A DNA stretch of 64,000 nt, taken from assembly GCA_964036665.1 (NCBI GenBank), contig OZ038527.1, positions 21,671,901 to 21,735,900 of the forward strand. The letters run 5' to 3'. A program made the position numbers and the translations under genes. Shown in pieces: positions 36,301-48,300 of the stretch (its first letter is position 1; every line of letters starts with the position of its first letter). Under the pieces are notes generated by a model that worked only from the letters and a program-made list of their open reading frames with translations, was not told the origin of the DNA and ran no database searches. Origin of the DNA: Gordius sp. MW1 (lineage: Eukaryota > Nematomorpha > Gordioida > Gordea > Gordiidae).

Positions 36301-39300
36301 GGTACAAGCCCCTGTCGTGATAATTGAGAGGATCAATATTTAATGAAATCACACCAAATTCGTATGCCATTTTAAACCTGTTACCTAATAAATTTTTGCA
36401 AAGATAAACATTTAAAAATAAAAGTTTTAGGGGTCTGAGTTCGAAGCTAGAAATAAAATGAGTCATTTTTAAATGTGATTTAGATTACTTTAAGAATCCT
36501 TTTGAACATTATTTTTCACGTGTAATTAAAATACAATATATTCTAACAAAATAATATGAAAAACAAAACATCTAATTATCTTTAAAATCTACAAAATCCT
36601 AAATATACTTATATGAATCATAAATAACAGTATAATCCATCTCCTATGGTTATATTTTCAAAAGCTCAATGGTTGTTTTCCAAAATTTTAAAAAAAATTA
36701 ATAAATCGCATAAAATTTATCATTTTTTAAAATAATGGAGTATTTTTGATAGTATTACTAGAAATTAAAGGCGTTTGGTTATGGAACCACTCCACGATAA
36801 GTTCAGAATTTTGCAATTTTTCGTTGGTGATAGCAATTTCCATATCAAGGACAGCTCTGGTGTTTTCATACTTCGTGATTTTAGATTTCAAGGCACGCAA
36901 GACAACAAAATCATCTTTACTCAAGGATAAAGAATCATCTAAATTATTTGGTACGATTGGATGTTCGAGTAATTTGATTTGTTCGAGACTGGATATTGAT
37001 ATGGGGCTACATTGAATGTGAGTCGTTGTGTCTTGTAATAAACCGGTTTTAAAAATGAGAGAAATTTGTTAAACATACTATTTTTGATGTTATTGGTAAA
37101 TAACCTTTACGATGGATATATTATTTATATGGCGCGGTTAATTAGAATAGTGGTGAAAAATAAATTTGTAAAGAAAACAGTTATGATCAGTAAGGATTAA
37201 TAGAGGTTAAAATATTACTTCTTTATACTACAATATCGAAACGTTTGAAAATTTTTTTGATCAATAACTAAATTAAATGGGTTAATTATAGTTTAGTTGC
37301 GTAAAAGATTTTAAGACACTTATAAAAACATGGAAAAATAATATATACATTTCATATTTTATTTTAAATTTCGACAAAGTAGCTCTACCCCACCATTATA
37401 ATTTTTCCGAATCTGATTGTGCAAATATGAAAAAATACTTGATTGAGCATTTTTTACCATGACAACACAAGACCCTCTTATTCCTACTAAGTAGCTAACC
37501 ATAGACTAAATAGGCTGCTCATCAACGCACAAAATGTGTATCCTTTTTCCCACCATTTTAATGTTAACGTGGTAAAGTGGCGATTATATAAATATTTGTA
37601 ATTTTTGTAAATTAAATAATTTAAAAAGGTAAATAAAAAATATTGAATTGGGTAGATATCAAAAACAGCATTCTAAAATAAATATCATTTACACAATACA
37701 TAAAAAATCAAAAATGTAGCACAAAATATGTAATTAATAATATTGAAAGTTATTTAAAATAACTCGGGCCTTCGGCCCTCGTGGGAAGGGGGAGGGGGGA
37801 AGGGAAGGGGGGAAGGGAAGGGGGAAAGGAAGGGCGAACTCTTCTATACTCTGTATAAAAGTAGCATATTTGCTATGCAATTTATGGGCGAGAAAGGTGG
37901 GAAGGGGCGAGAAAGGTGGGAAGGGGCGAGAATGCCTATTTAGTTAATTATTTATACAAAAAGAGTAAAAAAAAACGAAAAAAAACTTCGTTTCACAGTT
38001 TGGCCAATGGTCATTTTTTCATTGGTCAGCAGCCAGGATACGGTAAAAGTGGATATAAATTCATAAGAGTCAAAAAAAACGAAAAAAAATTTTTCAATTC
38101 ACATTTTGGCCAATGGTCATTTTTTTCCATTGGTCAGCAGCCAGGACACGGTAAAAGTGGATATAAATTCATAAGAGTCAAAAAAAAACAAGAAAAAAAT
38201 TTTCGATTCACATTTTGGCTAATGGTCATTTTTTTCCATTGGTCAGCAGCCAACGGACGGCCAAAAAGCCATATTATCAATGGTATTAACAAGAACAATC
38301 ATAATAAAAAAAAAATTTCGATTCACATTTTGGCCAATTGTCATTTTATTCCATTGGTTAGCAGCCAACGGACGGCCAAAAAGTCTTATTATCAATGGTA
38401 TTAACAAGAACAATATATTAATTTAAACAAAAAAAATAAAAAAAAATTTGGCCTCTCCGGGATTCGAACCCACATCAGGAGAGGCATAGGCTTTTGTAGG
38501 GGGGGGGGGGCACAGGGACCCATATCAGTAGAGGCATAGGCTCTGCTAGGGGAGGGCATAGGGTAATGTCAATGTTAGCCAAAAAACGAAAAAAATAATT
38601 TCGATTCACATTTTGGCCAATGGTCATTTTTTCCATCGGTCAGCAGCCAGCGGACGGCCAAAAAGTCATAATAGCAATGGTAGTAACAGGAACAATCATA
38701 ATAGTAAAAAAAACGAAAAAAAACTTGGATTCACATTTTGGCCAATGGTCATTTTTTCATCGGTCAGCATCCAACGGACGGCCAAAAAGTCTTATTATCA
38801 ATGGTGGTAACAAGAACAATCATAAGAGTCAAAAAAAACCCGGGATTCGAACCCAAAAACTAGTTAAACTATAAATTGCATAGCAATTAATTATAATAAG
38901 CGTTATGGGTGCGTTACGTTACGTTTCGGTGCGTTACGTTACGTTTCGGTGCGTTACTTTACGTTTCGGTGCGTTACGTTACGTTACTTCGGAAAATGGA
39001 AAGCGAGCCCATAAATTGCATAGCAATTAAAAAGGATTAAATTAAAAACTGTGATAAAAGTTTGTTTAATATAGCGTCATCTATATTTTGTCTAATATTC
39101 TTTTATTGACGTTCGTTCAAATTTATAAATTAGTGTAGAAGGTAAATTGACTGTTATAGCGCAAAATGACATGGTTGAAATACACCAGTTGTTGTCTTCA
39201 AAATGGAGGAAAATTTGACATACAATTTACCATATGGAACATATGACATGAGCAGTCCATCTAGTCTATGTAGCTAACTAGGCGATTATGTTTAATATAG

Positions 39301-42300
39301 CAATAGATTTCGTATAAATTTCATTTGTTGAAGATATTATGGTTATTTATTTTATATTGTTGAGTTGAGCATATATAGATAAAGCATATACATAACCAAA
39401 TTCAAATTAAACAAAAGCATTGACTATCAAATAAATAAATATCATTTATGGTTATCTATCCGGTCCTATACAAAACTTTTAATCCCATTATTAATACAAA
39501 CACCATAATATGTTCTTGTGATAATTGGTTATACCGCCATCTATAAATATTTTTGTTGGAAATGCAATTTTTCTAATTTTTGACCATCTCGTAGCCGCTC
39601 CCAAACTTTTTATGATTGAAATATGATAATGGGTCATAAAGGAGTTCACATTGTGAAATTGGGGATTTATACCGGAGAAATACGTTTTTATAATTTTTCA
39701 CAAATTTTACCACAAAAAATTAACCGCAAAAGTTTGAGGTTTTTGGTTAAATTATTTCGATAGAAAATTTTTTAGGAACAAAATTCACCAAAATTTGAGT
39801 GAATAACGCAATTACTTTCGAAATATGACAAAATAATAAAATTTAAAACGCTCCCGAACGTGATTTTGGCCCTTTAAACGTCCATAACTTAAAAATATTG
39901 GCCCAAAATGGCTGAAACTTTCAGAAATTAATTTAACAAATGAGGCCTACACCCTGACCAAAAATTATCCTGACCTAAGATGGTCGGTCGAAAATCGTCT
40001 TTTTTTTACGAATCGACATGGAATGGCCCAGTTATCAGAATTAAAATTTATCAACCACCACTTTTATTCAATTTTCCTCGTGATGAAACAGCAAAAAAGC
40101 TGAAATTTAATTTCTCTTGGTTTCATAAATGGAGCTGGCTCTCCTATTCTCCCCGAGAAAATGGTGCTTATTGTAAATTTTGTGTGTTTTTTGGACCAAG
40201 GTATGGTGGTAAAGGGGATCAAAAGTTGAAGGCCCTTGTCTCGCAACCATTTATAAGGTTAAGGTGGAACGATGCCCCTAAAATTTTAACGCCCATCAAA
40301 TCAATTTATACCATATAAATGCTTTGCAAACAGCTCAGTCATTGAAATTAATAAAACAAGGGAAAAAATCAAAAATAATGACCAAATAGACACACATAGA
40401 GTGTTGCAGGCCAGACAAAATCGTCGAAGATTGCCCCGATAATTGACAATGTATTAACTTTAGGCATTTAAGGCATATCATTGCGAGGCCATAAAGATTC
40501 AGGGCCTATAAGCCTAGATATAGATGGGAATAAGGATGGGAATCTACGGGCTCTATTAAGGTACTATTGGGAATCGAAATCTTTTTGATTCCCTCAAAAG
40601 TTCCCACAAAAATGCCCATTATTTAAGTCACCATTTTCAAAATGCAACGTTTGTAATGAAATTATTTTAGAAAAATTGGTAATTTGCATTAATAAATCCC
40701 CCTTTTTTCCATACTCTCTGACGAATTTACCGACATAGCGGGAATACAGCAAATGTCGCTGTGTGTTCGCTATCTGGACACTGATTCGGTCACGATAAAA
40801 GAGGATTTTTTGCAGTTTGCGCCGGTCCAAGACACAACCGGAAAAGGAATATTTGACATCATTATTCAAAGCCTCAAGGATATGAAGATTAACATAAATT
40901 TGTTAAGAGGTCAGGGCTATGATGGTGGCCAAAATATGAGTGGGAAATTTATTGGCGTTCAGGCCAATATTATTAAATCTTATCCAACGGCACTATATGT
41001 TCATTGTGCATCTCATGCATTAAATTTGGCACTTACAGACGCCTCAACTTTACCTTCTATTAGAAATTGCATGGGTATTTTATACTTCGATTAAATATTA
41101 ATCTTTTATTTTAAATGATATAACCATAGTATCAAAGGTCTATGACCTTTTTAAATATCCCGAAAGACAAGAGTTTTTGTTGATAATGTTATCAAAAATG
41201 GAAAATAAATCCAATGTCGAGCTTAAACAAGCGTGCGCGACACGATGGGCATCTCGGCACGAAGCTATTTCTAATCATATACCACTTCAAGACGCCATAT
41301 ATTAAATAGAAACAATCTCTATGTGGTATGATCATGAGGTTGCAACAGAAGCTGCAACCTTATTACTTCGGCAATCAATTTCGCTTTTATGTCTTAATGA
41401 ATTATTCAATTATACATCTATACTCTACAAACAATTGCAGAAAAAGGACCTTGACCTTCAGCAGGTTATTCAACTGGCAGAAAATGTTGTCATCCAGATG
41501 AAATATATTAAGAACAATGCTGACGAAGAGTTTCGTCAAATTTTTTTATTAGCTGAAGCAAAATTATATGAGTTTGATCTGAAAAAACCTCGAGTTGCTA
41601 ATAAGCAAACTTACCGCAGTAATATTCCAACTTAATCTGTCGAGGAATATTAAGAACAATATATATAACGTTGCTAGACTCTTTTATAGTTCAGCTAAAT
41701 GAACGGTTTTTAGATAAAAACAAGTTTTAGCTAATCTCCAAATACTTTTTCCATAAATAAAATCCAATCATTTTACCTGAAACACAAAATAAAATAAATT
41801 CTTATCAGAATTTTAATCGAGTGATTTAATTGAAACATACGTTAATTCAAAAGCAGAATTTGATTTGTGGTACATCACGTTGTCCCAAACGCCAGAGGCA
41901 TCTCGTCCCAAAAATGCCCTGAACGCATTCTCTACATTTAAGACCTTTATTAAATTCATTACCAAATAATACCACACTTTGTCTCCCTACTACATGCACT
42001 AATGAGCAAAGTTTTTCGACGCTCAGAAGGTTGAAAATATATTTAAGAATACTATGGCCACAAATCGATTAATGGATTAGCTTTGTTAGCAGTTCATTGG
42101 GAATTAGCTCCCACTTCAGATGAGATTCTTGATAAAACATCGCAGGGTAAAAGAAAAATGAACATCATTTTATAGATCCATAACATGGACAACGCGATGT
42201 ACCTTCAGTTTGAATTAATTCACTTGAATAAAATTGGGCTAGGGAATTCCTTTCTGTTTCAGGTAAAATTTAATTTTGTGTAAAGAGTTTTTGGAAATTA

Positions 42301-45300
42301 GCTAAAACTTGTTTTTTTTATCTAAACACCGTTCATTTAGCTGTACTAAAAAATGTCAAGTAAACAGATTGATTGACTGTATAATTTTGCTTATTAGCAA
42401 CTTGAGACTTTTTTCAGATCAAACTCATATAATTTTGCTTTAATTTCCGCCATAATTTAATTTTACCTAAATGATAATATTTTCTGCCAGTTGGTTAACT
42501 TTCATAAGGTCGATGTCCTTTTTTAAGGTATAAAAGCGATAGTAAATGCTCTGATTAATGAAGAAGAGATTTTTCCAAAGTTGGTTATAAAGCGCCTTAA
42601 AGTTTCGCATACATTGTACGCGAAGTTTATTTTTGTTATATTAAAATTAATTGTCGAAATTTTTTTGAATTTTTCTTCCCCCTTGAGAAAATCGAGTGAC
42701 TGTACAATTTTGCTTATTAACAACTTGAGACTTTTTTCAGATCAAATTCATATAATTGCTTTGGTTTCCGCCATGAGAAATTTGAAGAAACTTTTTGTCA
42801 ATATGTCTTTAATTTCAACTAAATAACAATATTTTCTGCCAGTTGAATAACTTGCTTAAGGTCCATGTCCCTTATTTAAGGTATAAAAGCGATAGTAAAT
42901 GCTCTGATTGCTGAAGAGAAGAGATTTTTCAAAAGTCGGTTATATAGCGTCTTGAAATTTTGCATATATTGTACGCGAAGCTTATTTTTGTTACATAATA
43001 ATTAAGTGTTTATAAAAAAAATTTAAATCCCCCCCCCTTGAGAAAATCCTGGCTACGCGCCTGGTAGGAAAGAATTCAAATATCTTGGTTCTAGGGTACA
43101 ATGTGACGGGGGTGTGGAAAACGATATTAAGGCAAGAATAAATGCAGGCTGGCCAAAACTCAGGGAGTTGAGTGGTGTACTATGTGACAAAAACATACCG
43201 CTAAAATTGAAAGGACGATTATATAACACCGTTATTCTACTCACAGTATTGTATGGAGCGGAAACATGGGCAAGGCAAATGAAGAGCAAAGCTTGGCAAC
43301 AATGGAGCTGCGAATGCTAAGAAGGATCTTGGGTATAAGCAAAAAGGACCATATAAGGAATCAAGGCATAAGGGATTAAATGAATGTAGTTCCGATTCAG
43401 AGAAAGTTTGTAAGAAGATTGAGATGGTATAGCCATTTGGAGAGACGGGAGGAAACCTGGCAAAACGTATCAAGGCAACTCGAAGGTAAGCGAAAAGGAG
43501 GGAGGCCTAAACTGACATGGAAACATAAAATAGATATGTACTTGAGAAGGTGCGAGAAACGAAGCTGGTGTAGGTGCAGGAATACATGGAAAAACTACTT
43601 GAAGGAGCTGACCACTATGTGTGACAAAGAGCTATAGGAAAAAAAAATTCAGGCACCATCATAGCCCTGCCCCCTTAACAAATTGATTTGAATTTTTACA
43701 TCTTCGAGAATTTGAACAATTATATCAGATAATGCTTTCCCAGTTGTGTCTCGTACTGGCACAAACTGTAAAAAATCCTCTGTTACAGTGACCGAAATTA
43801 TGTCAAGCTAGTGGGCCCACAGAGACATTTGCTGTATACCCACTATGTTGTTCTGTTCGATTCGTCACAGAGAATAGAAAAAGGCAGATTTATTAATACA
43901 AATGACCAATTTTTAGAAAATAAATCCATTATAAACTGTTATGACCTCATTTTGAATTTGTGATCCTCGATAGCCTCGTACCTAAAGAGAGCCCTTAAAT
44001 TTTAATCATTATTTTCATTAATATCTAAGTTCATGGGTCTTGCTTTATGGCCCCACAATAATAAGCTTGAGGGGCTATTTTTGCCAATTTTGCTAAGCTT
44101 GGAAAACTCTTTGGGTGTCTATTTGAACTATGAACCTAGCTTTTTTCCTGTCTTTCATTAATCTTAAAGTGGGCTGTTTGCATTGAATTTATATGATATA
44201 AGTTATTTTTAGGGCATCGAAAACTCTCACTAGCATCTTTCCACCTTGTAAATAGGTGAGAGACAAGAGCATACAACTTTTGTTCCCTTTTATCATCATA
44301 TCTTGGCCCAAAAACATAAAAATTTTACAATTAAACAATTTAATTGGGGAGAATAGGAGAGCCACCTAAATTTATGAAAATAGAAGTAATTGAATTTGAG
44401 CTTTCTAGCTGTTTTATCACGTGGGAAATTAAATAAAGGTCCAGGTTGATAAATTTTATCAAGTTCTGATAACTTATCCTTAGTATGTTGTATATTGCTA
44501 ACATATAAAAATGCCATCTGGCTGGCTTGATGTTGCTTCTAAATTCAATATAATAAATTATTTCATTTAACAATATTGTTTTACAGATTATAATTGACTT
44601 AATAAACTTTAAAAAATACAGATAAAAATTTAACTTAAACCATTTGACTTTGCTATGGGTGAGACATTTTCATATATATCATTGGACAAATTTCAGGTGT
44701 CTCTAGAAATTATTAATTGATTAAAAATTTTGTATATAGTGAATAGGATAGATAATAAATGATATTTATTTAATTTGATAGTCAATGCTTTTGCTTAAGT
44801 AAGTTTGGATTTAGTTATGCATTTATCTATATTTGCTCAACTCAACAATATAAAAGTATTAGCCATAATATTAATAACAATTGAATTACATATGAAATCA
44901 ATCACTCTATTAAAATATAATCATTTAGTTAGCTACTTACTAGCAATGGAAGGGTCTGGTGTTTTCACAAAACAATGTATAATGTAGGTATAACCATTTT
45001 GTGGAAATTAAATTAAAAACCTAAAATGGCGCTCTATCAACTCGCCGAAAACCATCTTGCCGAATTCACCCTGGGACATAAACGACCATCTCCCCATTAT
45101 CATAAAGAAGGCTCTAAATTGAGTACCTTTTATAATTATTTTATTTTAAAAAATACCTAGATTTCAATTTCATTCCGAAATTGAATAATTAATAGGCTTT
45201 TTTGTTAGGGGACATTTTCTAATTGGGGGACATTTTTTAACCTTGGGACATTCGATTCGGCAAGATGGTTTTCGGCAAGTTAACGGGCCACCATTATATA

Positions 45301-48300
45301 AGTGTCTTAAAATCTTTTGTGCAAAACTATAATAATTTAACCCATTTAATTTAGTTATTGATAAAAAAGTTTTTAAATTTTGGCCAAGGTGGGTTCCCCC
45401 CCCCCCCCCGCCCTGGCTATGCTCCTGTTACTCAAGGTTGTGTCAATTATAAAAAAATTTAAAAATGGATCATTATAAGAATAATTGCTTGAAGGTAGCT
45501 GCATAAAATTAGTATGAACGCAAGATCGCATTTAAAAGTGTTTATAAAGGTCAGTTACTATTTTCTTAGTACTTTGTTGTAACAAAAGTTAAGCTAGTTT
45601 TGCAAGAAAATTTGATTATTCTAAATATTTTTATTTAAACAAGCATACTATTTAACAACAAATTATTAAGGATTAATTTCCACCATACGCCTATTAGTTA
45701 CTAAAAACTTTACTTCAACAATGTTGAAAACTGCATGCGAAAGATGCAATAAAATCAATTAACCCCTTATAGAAAATACTTTAAAAGTTCAAAACTATCT
45801 GAAATTGGTTTATATAGCCGATTTCCTACCTAACGCCAACCCTCCCCACTTTCCACACGGACTTATGGTCAAGTATATCCGGTGTAATGTGCGACAAGAA
45901 AATAACAATATTGTTGAAGAGCAAAACGTACAAATCTATTGTACGACCTGAGTTACTCTATGGAAGTGAAACATGTGCATTAAACACCACGGAAGAAAAG
46001 CTATTACAAGGCACGTAGATGGGAATGATTAGGTGGAGTTTGGGATAGACGAAGCTCAACCATATGACAAATGACTTTCTTATGACAAAAATGGTATTCA
46101 ACCTATGGCGGACTTGATTAACGAAATTCGGCTAACATGGTATGGGCATATATAGTATAAAGGGATACGATTGATTTAATAGCTAAAAAAAATTGTGCGC
46201 ATTTTAAAGATAAAAATATTTAGATGATTTCAATAATATTTTAAATAAATTACTTAATTAAGTTAAAATTAATCTACCTTTACAAGACAATGTGGCACTT
46301 TGTTCTGCAGTTCCATTTTTGTTAGTCAAACGACATTTGTATGTCCCAGAATCGGTTTCATACACTGAGGAAATATATAAGCCTACTTTACCATCCTCCA
46401 AGAAAGGGTCAAACCGAAATCCTAAAAGGTTATAAAACAATTTTAAAGAAAGGAAAAAACTGTATGAGTTCTCAAACGAGTTTTATGGCTTCTTTAATTG
46501 ACGAGGAGTATATGTTTTTGTACTTTTACACATAAATAAAATTAGTTTTTTGGATCAATTTTTAAGTGAAAATTCTTTACAGGTTTATAGCATTCCTATT
46601 TCTCTCTTTTTAATCAACGACCCTGGTCATCTATGCTGCCATCCTTTTTTTAATATGATTTTTGATAGTTTAAATTTCTACATTATTTTTAATCCCTTAG
46701 GTATTCATAAAATTAATAATTTCCAAATTAAATAACCGCCACAGCATCATTTTCCTAAGCTTCTGGTTTTAAAATGGGTTTTAAGCTTGTTAAATTATTT
46801 TTAATGTTAGAAATTTTTTATAAAACTTTACGTAATTTAATCGTTGTTTGAGATTGTAAGCAATAGATTTAGATATTTTCGATAAAAATTGTTAATAAAA
46901 ATTTATAAATAAATAGCCCCAAACTGGGGAGCTGTTCTTATAATCGTCCATAGTCCATCTCCATACTCTATATAAACATAGCGGTGGTAGCACATTTGCT
47001 ATGGAATTTAATGGAGGAAATTGGGGCGGGTGAAGGGGGGGGGGGGGGGGGTTGGAATGGGTGGAGGATGGGAAATTTAATATGCTAGAGTATGGGGTGA
47101 AGGCGGAGGGAAAGAGGGCGTGAGGGGCGCACGCTTGCTTGACTGTCAAGGAAGTAGGGGGTAAAGGCCCAGGGTTTATTTTTGACAAAAGGGGGGGGGG
47201 GGTAAGGGACGAGATAGGAGGAGGGCGGGGTGGGGGGGGAATGCGTATGAAGGTGAAGGAATACTGTGCTAAATGATCAAACTCTAATTAAGGCGTCATA
47301 AAGAAATATTTATTTTGGGCTTAAAAGTTTGCAACTCACAGCAACAAACGGATAAATTCAAATGAGTCACAAAAAATTTAAAAAAATGGTTTGTCTTTAG
47401 TCAGGGAACGTTCATAATTTATTTTCAGTCAAAATTTGTTATTTTTTGCGGGAAAAATATCTGAGGGAAATATACTAAAATGGCCAAAGCTGTGGGCCCA
47501 ATTAGAATAATAAAATTTGGCCTATGGTTGGGGTAAAACAAATTAAATTTAAACATCGGTTAATAGTAAGTTGCAGCAAATATTAAGGCAAAATCGTAGT
47601 TCGGCCTTGAGCCTAGGTCAGACAAATTGAATGCGAGCTAGTGTTGTACAAACGTCTGGAATTTGTTTGGTCGACCTTTGGCTCGACTAAGATTAAAGGT
47701 CGCCCCTGGTCAGTTTTTCAAATTTCGACTAAGCTTAGAGGTCGATTAAGAAAAGGAGACCAAAATAACTTTGGTCTGTCTTTATTTAGTCCACATCAGT
47801 GGCGTAAATAAGGGGGGGGGGGGGGGGGAAACGGGAAATTCCCCCCCCCCTCCTTGGCAAAGATTAAAAATATTTTTTTATAGCTTCTCAACGCTGAGGA
47901 GGCTAAAAACTGACATTAGAAATACCATGTCTAAGAATAGATTAAATGGATTGGCTTTATTGACAATTCATCGGGAGTTAGCTCCTACTCCCGATGAAGT
48001 TCTTAAAATTTTTGAAATTTCCCCCCCCCCCTTGATAAAATCCTGGCTACGCGCCTGAGTCGACTCAAACCAAATGTCGACCAAACAAAACCCACCCCCT
48101 TTTTACAACACTAGTGTGAGCTTTAAAAAGTAAGATTTACGAAAATAAGTAGCATAAATGGCAATTAAAAAAGGGTTTTGACCTTCTGCCAGAGTCAGAC
48201 AAATTAAAAGCAATTTGTAGGGAATTATTTCGTCTTATTTCGTCAATTTCGCAATTCCCCGTTATAAAAAGCTAATTAGGTTGCCAAAAGTAATTTATTA

